Source of the DNA: Saccharicrinis sp050589685
Lineage (GTDB): Bacteria > Bacteroidota > Bacteroidia > Bacteroidales > Marinilabiliaceae
Length of the DNA stretch: 64,000 bases
Assembly: GCF_050589685.1 (NCBI RefSeq)
Contig: NZ_JBNGOS010000008.1
Coordinates: forward strand, 124,001 to 188,000
Direction of reading: 5' to 3'
Made by a program: the position numbers and the translations under genes. Every line of letters begins with the position of its first letter. The first letter of the stretch is position 1. This document shows, one piece after another, positions 43,251-51,901 of this stretch. Below the pieces are notes generated by a model. The model did not search any database, had not been told where the DNA came from, and saw nothing but the letters and a program-made list of their open reading frames with translations.

Positions 43251-45707
43251 CTAGATAAATAGATTTAAATTGGACTGCTCAGCTTCTTCAAGGTAATTGG
43301 CGACTCCACCAATATTAACACCTTCAATCAGCTCTTCTTGTTGAACACCCATGATGTCCATGCTCATTTGACAGGCAATCATGTTAATGCCACTTTTTTT
43401 GGCCTGATGAATCATGGTTTCCAGTGCATCCACGTTTTTGTCCTTCATGCGAAGTTTCATCATACGACGACCCATACCACCCATGTTCATATTCGATAGT
43501 TTCAGCTTTCCGGCATGCCCGGGCATCATCTTGTCAAACATGTTGCCCATCATATCCTTTTTGACCTTGGGTCGATTAATATCTTTTATAACGTTAAGTC
43601 CCCAAAAAGTAAAGAACATGGTTACTTGCTTGCCCATGCTGGCAGCTCCGTTGGCGATAACAAAGGAAGCCAATGCGCGATCCATGTCGTCACTGAACAC
43701 CACCATGGTTTTGTGGTCGGTTCCTGCTTTTGGCAGCGTGCTGTTTTCGGAATCTTTTTTAAATTTTTCGATGATGGCAGTAATTTCCCCTGCATTGTTT
43801 TCCCTTTTCACCAAGCGGAGTCCGGTTACCTTGCACCACGAAGCAACATCATTGTAAAATCCAGGGTCAGTAGCCTTTACCTCCAGCCTGTCTCCATATT
43901 CAATGGAATCAATACTTTCTTTAAGTTTTAGCACAGGGCCGGGACATTGCAAGCCACAGGCATCAACGGCCATCGACTTGACCTCGATCTTCGGCATTTC
44001 TGCTTTTACATCTTCAGCTTGGATTTGGTCATGGGTAAAAAAGATAGCATTCGATTGTTCAGCCATGGCTTGTTTATATACTTTTAAACCTCCCGAAAGA
44101 TTGAAGACTTCCGCAAACCCACTTTGCTTTAAAATTCTGGCGGCTACGTATCCGCGTAACCCCACCCCGCAATAAATCATTATTTTTTTGTCATGAGGAA
44201 TACGGTCCAGATTCTCGCGGATTTTATCTAATTCGATGTTTACCGAGTCTTCAATGGCATCAATGGCATATTCTTCGGGAGTACGAACGTCTAAAACAAA
44301 AACATCCTTTTTAATTCTTTTGTGAAAATTAAAAGGCGAAAGTGGCTTAAATAAACCTTTTATTATATTTTCTGCGTTGTAACCGGCTTGGTTTACCGGG
44401 TCTTTAGCCGAACTAAAAGGGGGAGCGTAGGCATGCTCTATTTCCTGTAAATCGTATATGGTTCCGTTGTTCTTAATAACGGTTGCCAGTAAATCAAGTC
44501 GTTTATCCACGCCTTTGTATCCGATTACTTGACCGCCGTATAGTTTACCCGATTCCGGATCAAAACTAATTTTAAGCATCATCTGCATAGATCCGGGATA
44601 ATAACCGGCATGAGAACCTGCATGAACAATGGTGCAATCGTGTTTAATGCCCTGGGCTTTAAGTCCTCGATGTGTCATCCCGGTTATTCCGGCTGTCATG
44701 TCAAAAACCTTGGCAATGGCAGTTCCTATTGAACCCTTGTATTTTCTATTGTGTCCGTAAACCATATTGTCGGCCAGGATTCTGCCCTGACGGTTTGCCG
44801 GGCCTGCTAAAAACGCGATGGTAGGTTTGCCCGTAATCGGATGAGGGAATTCAATGCTATCTCCAACTGCATAGATATCCTTAACTGATGTTTGTAAATA
44901 TTCATCTACCCATACTCCACCTGTTTCGCCAATTTTTAATCCGGCCTCTTTGGCCAAAGTTGTATCTGGTTTAACACCGATAGACAGGATAATAAAATCG
45001 GCCTGAATAATCCGCCCGCTGGAAAGAGCTACCTGAATGATATCGCCAACCTGTTTAAACTCAGTAACGGCATCCTTTAAAAACAGACCAACCTTTTTAT
45101 CTTTGAAATGGTGATGCAAGGGAGCTGCAATTTCACTGTCCATCATGTTCATAACCTGCGGGGACGCTTCAACCACAGAAACGTTTACACCACGATGATG
45201 CAGGTTTTCTGCCATTTCGAGTCCAATAAAGCCTGCTCCTACCACAACTGCAGTGCGAGGTGTTGAATCATCAACAAAAGCTTTTATTTTGTCCGTATCC
45301 AGAACATTGCGTAAGGTAAAAATATTGGGTAAGTCAATTCCTGGGATAGGTGGTTTTACCGGGGAAGCTCCAGGTGATAAAACCAGTTTGTCATAGCTTT
45401 CGGTATAACTATCGCCTGTTTTTACCGATGTAATGGTGACTTGTTTTTTATCTGGGTTAATGGAGGTAACCAAGGAATACACCCTGATATCAATGTTGAA
45501 ACGTGTACCAAATGATTCAGGGGTTTGTACCAACAGTTTTTCCCGTTCTTTGATTACGCCACCAATATAGTAAGGCAAGCCGCAATTGGCATATGAAATA
45601 TGTGGGCCTTTTTCAAACATGATTATTTCGGCTTTTTCATCCACTCTTCTTAATCGGGCTGCCGTGGTAGCCCCGCCGGCAACACCTCCTACAATTACGT
45701 ATTTCAT
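43251..45707 (-). CDS. CoA-disulfide reductase-like protein fused to rhodanese, TusA and DsrE modules
   Basis: An 818-aa cytosolic flavoprotein with four sulfur-handling modules. 1-450: FAD/NAD(P)H oxidoreductase (VIVGGVAGGATTAARLRR, SYANCGLPYYIGG with redox Cys42, YAVGDSIEFPHP). 460-560: rhodanese with persulfide-carrying Cys in MIYCGVGLRGYVAAR. About 578-650: TusA/SirA-like (DACGLQCPGPVLKLKESI). About 660-818: DsrE/DsrF-like (MVVFSDDMDRALASFVIANG, ACQMSMDIMGV with Cys). The chain suggests reduction of polysulfide or CoA persulfide with sulfur passed along Cys residues. It is a stand-alone gene with its own promoter carrying palindromic operators at 45799-45816. Confidence 0.93.
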   Translation of the reverse strand: MKYVIVGGVAGGATTAARLRRVDEKAEIIMFEKGPHISYANCGLPYYIGGVIKEREKLLVQTPESFGTRFNIDIRVYSLVTSINPDKKQVTITSVKTGDSYTESYDKLVLSPGASPVKPPIPGIDLPNIFTLRNVLDTDKIKAFVDDSTPRTAVVVGAGFIGLEMAENLHHRGVNVSVVEASPQVMNMMDSEIAAPLHHHFKDKKVGLFLKDAVTEFKQVGDIIQVALSSGRIIQADFIILSIGVKPDTTLAKEAGLKIGETGGVWVDEYLQTSVKDIYAVGDSIEFPHPITGKPTIAFLAGPANRQGRILADNMVYGHNRKYKGSIGTAIAKVFDMTAGITGMTHRGLKAQGIKHDCTIVHAGSHAGYYPGSMQMMLKISFDPESGKLYGGQVIGYKGVDKRLDLLATVIKNNGTIYDLQEIEHAYAPPFSSAKDPVNQAGYNAENIIKGLFKPLSPFNFHKRIKKDVFVLDVRTPEEYAIDAIEDSVNIELDKIRENLDRIPHDKKIMIYCGVGLRGYVAARILKQSGFAEVFNLSGGLKVYKQAMAEQSNAIFFTHDQIQAEDVKAEMPKIEVKSMAVDACGLQCPGPVLKLKESIDSIEYGDRLEVKATDPGFYNDVASWCKVTGLRLVKRENNAGEITAIIEKFKKDSENSTLPKAGTDHKTMVVFSDDMDRALASFVIANGAASMGKQVTMFFTFWGLNVIKDINRPKVKKDMMGNMFDKMMPGHAGKLKLSNMNMGGMGRRMMKLRMKDKNVDALETMIHQAKKSGINMIACQMSMDIMGVQQEELIEGVNIGGVANYLEEAEQSNLNLFI

Positions 45708-45793
45708 TTTATAATTATCTATCTTTTATATTCATTATCAGTGTAATATATAATGCGTGCAGGGTTTATGTCTACATTTATTTTTCAAGGATA

Positions 45794-45823
45794 CAAATAT
45801 ATGCATATTGCAATATCTACAAA
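45794..45823 (-). promoter_or_regulatory. promoter and palindromic operators of the sulfur fusion gene
   Basis: On the minus strand TTTG (45820-45823), 18-base spacer, TATATTTG (45794-45801) fits the -33/-7 pattern. The spacer holds two overlapping perfect palindromes, ATATTGCAATAT (45805-45816) and ATATGCATAT (45799-45808). ArsR-type sulfide-responsive repressors bind AT-rich dyads of this style, but no such regulator gene is in the window. The leader would be about 80 bases. Confidence 0.55.
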
Positions 45824-45916
45824 TATGGATATGTATGTTATTGAACATGTTTTAATGCAGGTAATACTTTATTGTTTTAATTGGGATTCCTTTCATATTT
45901 CGCTTATTTTGCAAGT

Positions 45917-46633
45917 ATGGAATTAATAGACATAAAAGGGGTGGGGCCTGTGTTGTTTCAGGCAAGCAAAAGGGCAAAGAGACTGTCTATTAAGCTAAAG
46001 CCATTCGAGCCTGTCAAGGTTGTTGTACCTGTAGATATGCATCCCCGGGAGGCCCTTAAGTTTGTCGAAAGCAATAAGCAATGGATTTTGCAGAACATGG
46101 CCAAGGTGAAGGAAAGAGAAAACGATCTGACCATATTTGATGAAAAAACAGATTTCAGAACCCGATCATTCGCATTGCGTATCAAAAAATCCCCGCTTTC
46201 GCAGATGAGAATGCAGTTAAGAGATGGTATCTTATCGGTGGAATATCCCGGCCATATGGATGTTAAATCAGCTAATGTTCAGGACAATATCCGATATGCA
46301 ATAGAAGAAGCTTTGCGATTATCGGCCAAAAACTATTTACCCAAGCGCCTGCATCAATTGGCCCAACAGCATGGGTTTTCGTACAACAGGGTATTTATCA
46401 AGAATTTAAAAACACGTTGGGGAAGTTGCTCTCATGTAAACAACATCAACCTTAACCTTCATTTAATGCGCTTGCCGGACCATTTAATCGACAGTGTTTT
46501 ATTGCACGAACTATGTCACACCGTTGAAAAAAACCATGGAAAGGGCTTTTGGGCATTAATGGATAAGGTAACCAATGGACAGGCAAAAATGCTCGACAAA
46601 AAAATGAAGGATTACCGCACAGTAATTTATTAA
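45917..46633 (+). CDS. YgjP-like zinc metallopeptidase (DUF45)
   Basis: A 238-aa protein with the WLM/SprT-related YgjP fold. Seen: SKRAKRLSIKLKPFEPVKVV, PKRLHQLAQQHGF, KTRWGSCSHVNNINLNLHLM and the zinc site VLLHELCHTVEKNHGKGFW (HExxH plus downstream His). Some characterised relatives are associated with restriction systems, but none is visible here. The start is at ATG 45917; an upstream TTG at 45881 is in frame but unnecessary. dgt begins 1 base after its stop, so the pair forms an operon. Confidence 0.88.
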   Translation: MELIDIKGVGPVLFQASKRAKRLSIKLKPFEPVKVVVPVDMHPREALKFVESNKQWILQNMAKVKERENDLTIFDEKTDFRTRSFALRIKKSPLSQMRMQLRDGILSVEYPGHMDVKSANVQDNIRYAIEEALRLSAKNYLPKRLHQLAQQHGFSYNRVFIKNLKTRWGSCSHVNNINLNLHLMRLPDHLIDSVLLHELCHTVEKNHGKGFWALMDKVTNGQAKMLDKKMKDYRTVIY

Positions 46634-46634
46634 T

Positions 46635-47975
46635 ATGAACTGGGATCAATTATTATCGACAAAGCGCACCGGACAGGAAGAACGCGTGTATACCGTACAG
46701 CACCAACGAACTCAATTCCAACGCGATTATGACCGTTTGGTTTTTTCATCACCCTTTAGGAGACTGCAGGATAAAACCCAGGTTTTTCCCTTACCAGGAA
46801 GCGTCTTTGTGCACAACCGATTAACGCACAGTTTGGAGGTAGCCAGTGTTGGACGTTCGTTGGGACATAATATCGCAGCGTTTTTGTTGGAGAATAAAGG
46901 GCTCAAAAACACCCTAATAAACGAAATTGGAAGTGTTGTGGCTACTGCTTGCTTAGCGCATGATATGGGTAATCCGCCTTTTGGTCATTCGGGAGAGTCT
47001 GCACTTTCGCAATACTTTGTAAAAGGAGACGGGCGAAAACTGAAGGATGGATATGAAATTAGTGATGCCGAGTGGAATGACCTGATTGAATTCGAAGGAA
47101 ACGCCAATGCATTTCGTCTTCTTACCCATCAATTTAAAGGAAGAAGAAAAGGTGGATTTGGACTAACATATTCATCGGTGGCTTCTATTTTAAAATACCC
47201 CTATGCCTCAGGCCTTGAATCTAAAAAGAAGTATGGTTTTTTCCAGTCAGAGAAGGAAATGTTTGAGCGGGTAGTAAAAGAGCTTGGATTAATTGAGACT
47301 GAACCGGGGGTATATTGTCGTCACCCTCTGGTTTACCTGGTCGAAGCTGCCGACGATATATGTTACCAAGTAATGGATGTGGAAGATTCCCATAAGCTTC
47401 GGATTTTAGACACCGTAAAAACCAAGGAAATATTATTGGCTTTTTTGGCAGAAGATGAGGATAAAGCTACAAGAGATAGAATTGAAGAGGTAAGCACAGA
47501 GGTGACCGATACCAACGAACAGATTTCTTTTATCCGGGCTTCGGTTATCGGCAAACTGGTAGGTTGTTGTACGCAGATATTCAAGGCTAATTATGATCGC
47601 ATCATGTCGGGGAATTTTTCTGGTAGTTTGATCGATCATTTGGAGGGCAAAACAAAACAAGCCGCAGAGAATTGCTCCGAGATATCCTTTAATGATATTT
47701 ACAGGCATCAATCAGTGGTTGAAATAGAACTGTCAGGTTTTAAAATATTAGGATCATTGTTGCACGAATTTTCCAAGGCCGTGCTAAACCCCCAAGATAA
47801 ATATTCGAAGATGCTATTACCGTTTATACCTAATCAGTATTCTGTTGGATTAGAAGCAAGCCCCTATCAAAAACTGCAATCGGTACTGGATTACATTAGC
47901 GGCATGACCGATGTTTACGCGCTCGATTTGTACCGGAAAATTAATGGAATTGGCCTGGCGGATAAGAGGTTTTAG
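46635..47975 (+). CDS. dgt: deoxyguanosinetriphosphate triphosphohydrolase-like HD enzyme
   Basis: A 446-aa HD-domain hydrolase removing triphosphate from dNTPs, controlling dNTP pools. Seen: FSSPFRRLQDKTQVFPLPGS, RLTHSLEVASVGRSLG (first metal His), ACLAHDMGNPPFGHSGE (HD pair and downstream His), and the catalytic-site region EAADDICYQVMDVEDSHKL. dGTPases of this length are common in Bacteroidota; some act in phage defence by depleting dNTPs, but nothing beside it supports that here. Translationally coupled to ygjP. Confidence 0.92.
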   Translation: MNWDQLLSTKRTGQEERVYTVQHQRTQFQRDYDRLVFSSPFRRLQDKTQVFPLPGSVFVHNRLTHSLEVASVGRSLGHNIAAFLLENKGLKNTLINEIGSVVATACLAHDMGNPPFGHSGESALSQYFVKGDGRKLKDGYEISDAEWNDLIEFEGNANAFRLLTHQFKGRRKGGFGLTYSSVASILKYPYASGLESKKKYGFFQSEKEMFERVVKELGLIETEPGVYCRHPLVYLVEAADDICYQVMDVEDSHKLRILDTVKTKEILLAFLAEDEDKATRDRIEEVSTEVTDTNEQISFIRASVIGKLVGCCTQIFKANYDRIMSGNFSGSLIDHLEGKTKQAAENCSEISFNDIYRHQSVVEIELSGFKILGSLLHEFSKAVLNPQDKYSKMLLPFIPNQYSVGLEASPYQKLQSVLDYISGMTDVYALDLYRKINGIGLADKRF

Positions 47976-48025
47976 CAATTAGCCCTTAGCTGCAAGCTAA
48001 AAGCCAATCGCTAATCTCTAATTCC

Positions 48026-48340
48026 CTAATTCAAAAAAACTAATTCCAACTCTTCCTTGGCTTCCTCTTTTTGACGTACCGAATATTTTCCCGAATTAAC
48101 AAACGAATATCCTTTATCCAGCCCGGCTTCCATCAATGTTTTTTCTATTTCGTAAGCGGCATCTAAATCTAAATCCTTGTTAAAATATAAGTATAGCATT
48201 TTTTCGTCCTCATCGTTAAATTTAACTAAAACTGAATTGTTCTCCACAAAAACAAGATCGTCGTAACTATAGGATACGGGCAGTCCGACTGACTCTAAAA
48301 TTTCCATCACATATCCCAATGGTCTGTAATTTAAACTCAT
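48026..48340 (-). CDS. hypothetical protein, 104 aa
   Basis: I do not recognise this protein. It is small, acidic and soluble, starting MSLNYRPLGYVMEILESVGL, with beta-rich centre (VFVENNSVLVKFNDEDEKML) and a helical end. It lies 59 bases downstream of the Nif11-like gene on the same strand, so they probably share a transcript. There is no signal peptide or cysteine. Regular composition and a long open frame support it being real. Confidence 0.65.
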   Translation of the reverse strand: MSLNYRPLGYVMEILESVGLPVSYSYDDLVFVENNSVLVKFNDEDEKMLYLYFNKDLDLDAAYEIEKTLMEAGLDKGYSFVNSGKYSVRQKEEAKEELELVFLN

Positions 48341-48399
48341 GGCATTGAATTTTAAATGAATAATCTATTAATTGTAAATTAATCTCGCGTTAAAAAATA

Positions 48400-48642
48400 T
48401 CATACTACAACCAACTTAATCAGGTTGACTGTATTTTCCAGTTCGTCATGTTCTTCTGCCAATTGGCATTTAAACATCATCATGCTGTATGCCTCCTCAA
48501 AGTCGGCTTCGGAAAAAGTCAGTTCTTTTTCTGTTAAAAACTGGTTAAGACCGTCCAGGCCTTTTACCTTGTACATCTCTTTTCTAAAGTGAGTATCATC
48601 CTTAACCCGTTCAATAAATTTTTTTGCATTTTGAATCGACAT
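48400..48642 (-). CDS. Nif11-like small protein
   Basis: An 80-aa protein beginning MSIQNAKKFIERVKDDTHFR, then LTEKELTFSEADFEEAYSMM, which matches the Nif11 helical domain (family of nitrogen-fixation-linked small proteins that also serves as leader for some RiPP precursors). There is no Gly-Gly cleavage site and no Cys/Ser/Thr-rich core after the domain, only ENTVNLIKLVVV; a peptide natural product is therefore unlikely. It has an exceptionally strong Shine-Dalgarno (AGGAGG, 5 bases before the ATG) for this genome. The partner downstream is the 104-aa hypothetical. Confidence 0.72.
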   Translation of the reverse strand: MSIQNAKKFIERVKDDTHFRKEMYKVKGLDGLNQFLTEKELTFSEADFEEAYSMMMFKCQLAEEHDELENTVNLIKLVVV

Positions 48643-49104
48643 ATTACCTCCTTTTCATTTCATCCTACATAATTGTAACATTTTTACCGGCCTTATTACT
48701 ATTTTGTATGCAGCTTTATGGGCTAAAACCTTTATTTGGCAAAGGTTTCCAATAATAATGCACAGACCTGTTTTAATTAAAACAAGATCTATTCCGCAAT
48801 CTTAAGCTTGCCAAAAAGTTTTATTGAAAGGAGCAATGACCAAATCATTATTTATACAATATAGGAAAGTAGTGCAAAACTGGTTTGGTTTGTAGCTTGT
48901 CCGGGGTAGCGCTAAACTTCACAGGATTCTTTTTTTTCGGAAAAATAAGACAGAAAATAATGTAATATTTATCAGTCTGATATATAGCTAGTTTGAAGTT
49001 TGCATAAATTTAATGTAGAATAGCCTGTTTTTTTAATTTTTATTTGTCGATATCCAACTTTAAATGATACATTTGTAATATTGGTTTATTATTTACAATT
49101 TATT
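48643..49104. other. 462-bp divergent intergenic region
   Basis: It contains an 8-bp inverted repeat AAACCTTT (48726-48733) / AAAGGTTT (48741-48748), an AT-rich stretch, and the cold-shock gene promoter at 49043-49075. No gene or tRNA was seen. Confidence 0.5.
49043..49075 (+). promoter_or_regulatory. cold-shock gene promoter
   Basis: TTTG (49043-49046), 21-base spacer, TACATTTG (49068-49075): a textbook match to the Bacteroidota -33/-7 pattern. The predicted leader is about 20-25 bases. Confidence 0.65.
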
Positions 49105-49296
49105 ATGAAAGAAGGAACAGTAAAATTTTTCAATGAGTCCAAAGGTTTTGGATTTATTAAAGACAACGAATCTAACAACGAGTATTTCGTTCACGTAACC
49201 GGTCTTATTGATGATATCAAGGAAGACGACGAAGTAACCTTCGAGCTTAAAGAAGGTAAAAAAGGATTAAATGCGGTAAACGTTAAATTGGCATAA
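49105..49296 (+). CDS. cold-shock-domain protein
   Basis: A 63-aa single CSD protein, an RNA/DNA chaperone. Seen: RNP-1 KGFGFI and RNP-2 YFVHVTG, starting MKEGTVKFFNESKG. The ATG at 49105 is used; a TTG in the same frame at 49081 lies at the expected transcription start and is unlikely. It lacks the long cold-inducible leader of E. coli cspA, since its promoter is only about 30 bases upstream. A strong terminator follows, so it is monocistronic. Confidence 0.95.
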   Translation: MKEGTVKFFNESKGFGFIKDNESNNEYFVHVTGLIDDIKEDDEVTFELKEGKKGLNAVNVKLA

Positions 49297-49345
49297 CGAT
49301 ATAGAAAATATAGAGTTGATATTTCAATGTAATTACGCACTATCC

Positions 49346-49374
49346 AAGCCTTGCTATTTTAGCAGGGCTTTTTT
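49346..49374 (+). terminator. intrinsic terminator of the cold-shock gene
   Basis: Stem AAGCCTTGCTA (49346-49356) / TAGCAGGGCTT (49360-49370) with one mismatch, 3-base loop, then six T. Confidence 0.88.
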
Positions 49375-49529
49375 CGTTACATAACTTTCCTGAAAATAAG
49401 TTCGATTCCTTAAATCACAATTACAGGCACATTCATCTTGTAAATTTCTCCATTTATCAAAGTAGGTATTGATTTGCTCTTGTTTCGGTATTGACTTCTT
49501 ACATGCAAAAACATGTAAATAAATGCGGT

Positions 49530-50444
49530 ATGAGAAAATGTGCAATTGTTTTTATTTTGATGCTGTGTCCGTTGTGGCTGATAGCACAAGATTTGGAAGA
49601 TTATCTATCCAAGTATACTTCCCAAAACGGCGAAATGTACCTGCAACCATTTGCCGATGCCTTTTCTGCTGATTTAAACAGCGGATTGTTTCATAATGCC
49701 AAGATAAAAAAGATGGGCTTTCAGCTTTATTTGGGAGTTGTAGGTCAAGTAGCTGTCATTCCGGGCCGTGCCAAAACATTTACCGCCCATATTGATGACC
49801 CTGCCTTCGGAGGCCCTAGGGATGTACCCAATGCCCCTACGGTTTTTGGACCCACCGAGGGCGTTTTGGTCTAAAATAGCGAGAATGGACTTAGCCAGTA
49901 TCTACCTGCAGGACTGGATGTTAGTTATTTTCCTCTTGCCATGCCCCAATTAACCATTGGCTCCTTATACGGAACAGATTTTACGCTTAGGTTGATTTCT
50001 ACTAACGTTGAGGATTTTGGTGATGTTGAATTGTTGGGTTGGGGTTTGCGCCATAGTATCGACCAGTATATTCCAAAGTTACCGTTGAGTATGGCAGTTG
50101 GGTATTACCGTCAGAACTTTAACATTGGAGAATATATAGATGCCAGCTCCAATGTTATCAATGTACAAGCAAGTTTTGCAGTTCCCCTAGTTACCTTTTA
50201 TGGCGGGTTGGCCTACGAAAGTGGTAAAATTGACGTGGAATATACCTTCGAAGGTTCCAGCAATTCAAATGAAGCCCCACAAAAAGGCGATAAAGTTAAG
50301 TTTGAGATGGACGCAGATAATACCATAAGGATGACCCTGGGACTTAGCCTTAACCTTGGCCCATTAAAACTGCACGGCGATTATAATGTGGCTAAGCAAA
50401 ACACCTTTGCCATTGGTGTAGGGATAGGAATTAATCAAAAGTAA
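49530..50444 (+). pseudogene. DUF6588 family outer-membrane-type protein, interrupted by an in-frame stop
   Basis: One continuous frame of about 304 codons broken by TAA at 49872-49874. Before it: signal peptide (MRKCAIVFILMLCPLWLIAQ) and a DUF6588-like N-terminus with YLQPFADAFSADLNSGLFHN, ending NAPTVFGPTEGVLV. After it, in the same frame: NSENGLSQYLPAGLDVSYFP, then strands such as DFTLRLISTNVEDFGDVEL and a C-terminal barrel-like end IGVGIGINQK. Homology therefore spans the stop with no frame change, so it is a nonsense mutation (or sequence error); a C-to-T change of CAA is the simplest route. An internal ATG at 49941 could restart translation but would lack a signal peptide. The next gene encodes a lipoprotein 23 bases downstream. 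Confidence 0.82.
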
Positions 50445-50467
50445 AACCTCAATAAAACTAAATTAAA

Positions 50468-51034
50468 ATGAAAAAATTAGCAATTATTATATGCGGTGTG
50501 TTACTTTTGAATGCATGTGAAGAAAAAGACATCAGATTGTATCCTTCTTTTGAGGAAAGTTCGGTTTTTACGATTAACGAACAGGGATATTTTGAGGAAG
50601 AAGAGTCTATTTCATATTTCAATATTCTTGATGCTATAAGCGACTTGGAAATTGAAGATGGTGAAATTGAAGATGTAACCACCGAAGGTATTTGGATTGT
50701 TATAACAAAACTGTCTGGCAATACGGCCGAATCAGTTACTGTGGATTTAAGTGTGGGAACGGAAAATTCCGGATCGCAAAACTTACTGAAAAACCTTACC
50801 ATTCCAATTCCCGATGAAACTACTGAAATATTTCTCTCGTCGGATTTGATTAAAGCAGGTGTCAACCTTCTGAATAGCTTGTTTTATAATGTTATTGTTG
50901 GAGGAAGTTCAGTTGATGATATTGAGTTCGAATTATCTGGAACCACAAATCCTGCCAATAGCACGGTTAACATTATGCTTGAAGTGTTTGTAAAAGAAGG
51001 CGTAGTGGTTAAACAAACCATTGAAGGGATATAG
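50468..51034 (+). CDS. hypothetical lipoprotein
   Basis: A 188-aa exported protein with a lipobox: MKKLAIIICGVLLLNAC, lipid-modified Cys17 followed by EEKD (acidic residues favour surface export in Bacteroidota). The mature part is acidic, Cys-free and beta-rich (TAESVTVDLSVGTENSG, NSTVNIMLEVFV), like an Ig- or jelly-roll-type domain, but I recognise no family. It shares a transcript with the broken DUF6588 gene, and is followed by a strong terminator. Confidence 0.78.
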   Translation: MKKLAIIICGVLLLNACEEKDIRLYPSFEESSVFTINEQGYFEEEESISYFNILDAISDLEIEDGEIEDVTTEGIWIVITKLSGNTAESVTVDLSVGTENSGSQNLLKNLTIPIPDETTEIFLSSDLIKAGVNLLNSLFYNVIVGGSSVDDIEFELSGTTNPANSTVNIMLEVFVKEGVVVKQTIEGI

Positions 51035-51058
51035 ATTGGTATGATTACAGCGCATAAT

Positions 51059-51090
51059 AACCCCCGGCTTTCTTGTCGGGGGTTTTTTTA
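51059..51090 (+). terminator. intrinsic terminator after the lipoprotein gene
   Basis: AACCCCCG (51059-51066) pairs with CGGGGGTT (51077-51084), 10-base loop, followed by a T run. It lies 24 bases after the stop. Confidence 0.9.
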
Positions 51091-51100
51091 TAGTTTATAA

Positions 51101-51137
51101 TGCTCATCACATAACTCTTTATAAATAATCCGGGTTA
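51101..51137 (-). repeat. repeat R1, 5' fragment
   Basis: Minus strand begins TTAACCCGGATTATTTATAA and ends near GTGATGAG, matching the first 35 or so bases of R1 copy B (57719) including the first 13 bases exactly. Confidence 0.55.
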
Positions 51138-51305
51138 AACCATAAATTTGGTGCTGCTCTGTGAGTACGGCCGACTGTAACATTAACCTTAATTAACCTT
51201 GAAACTTTTATTATTAACCAAATGTTAACCCATTTTACGCATTGTATTATATTATTTAGCACATTCAATAAAAAGCACAATAGAGTCTTTTAAAACGTAT
51301 AAGTC

Positions 51306-51707
51306 ATGCAAAATCTAAAATTAGCACTTTTTATAGGGGTTATGATGTTAATTGCCAATAACATACAGGCACAGGGGATCGAGTTTTTCCACGGTACATT
51401 TGCCGAGGCAAAAGCCAAAGCGCAGAAAGAAGGCAAACAGTTATTTATCGATTTTCATACTTCCTGGTGCGGTCCATGCAAAGTAATGGCCAAGAAATAT
51501 TTTACTTTGGAGAGTGTTGGTAATGTATACAACACAAAATACATCTGCCTGAAAATTGATGCGGAAAAAGGAGAAGGTCCCGAAGTAGCAAAACAATATG
51601 GTGTAAAGGTATATCCTACCTTGGTTTTTGCCGATGCGAACGGTAAACAATTAAGTCTGGTCAAGGGGATGCAAAACGAACAGCAGCTCATCGAATTGGC
51701 TAAATAA
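51306..51707 (+). CDS. periplasmic thioredoxin-like protein
   Basis: A 133-aa exported thioredoxin-fold protein: signal peptide 1-23 (ending IQAQ), then FIDFHTSWCGPCKVMAKKYF with the canonical WCGPC active site, and the cis-Pro segment KVYPTLVFADANGK. WCGPC suggests a reducing or general disulfide-exchange role. The DsbD genes just downstream supply electrons across the membrane, so this protein is a likely recipient. It has its own gene unit with a 194-base gap to the next gene. Confidence 0.9.
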   Translation: MQNLKLALFIGVMMLIANNIQAQGIEFFHGTFAEAKAKAQKEGKQLFIDFHTSWCGPCKVMAKKYFTLESVGNVYNTKYICLKIDAEKGEGPEVAKQYGVKVYPTLVFADANGKQLSLVKGMQNEQQLIELAK

Positions 51708-51901
51708 ATGATTCAGAGTACTACGCCAGGTCGTGCCCCTAATGTGGACAAGATTATGAATTTTATCAGGTTTGCCGTATTTCTGCAACTATCATTCACC
51801 CTAATTTAGTTTTTGGTTGTCTTATATTAAAATGCATCGTGTAGTCAGGATTATAATCTTTTAAATACTAAACAAAGACTACATCAAAAAAAAATTAAAA
51901 A

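Noticed and set aside
46635..47975. dgt/ygjP pair as a phage-defence cassette
   Set aside because: dGTPases and YgjP relatives can occur in defence loci, but there is no restriction, toxin or effector gene around them and both have housekeeping forms.
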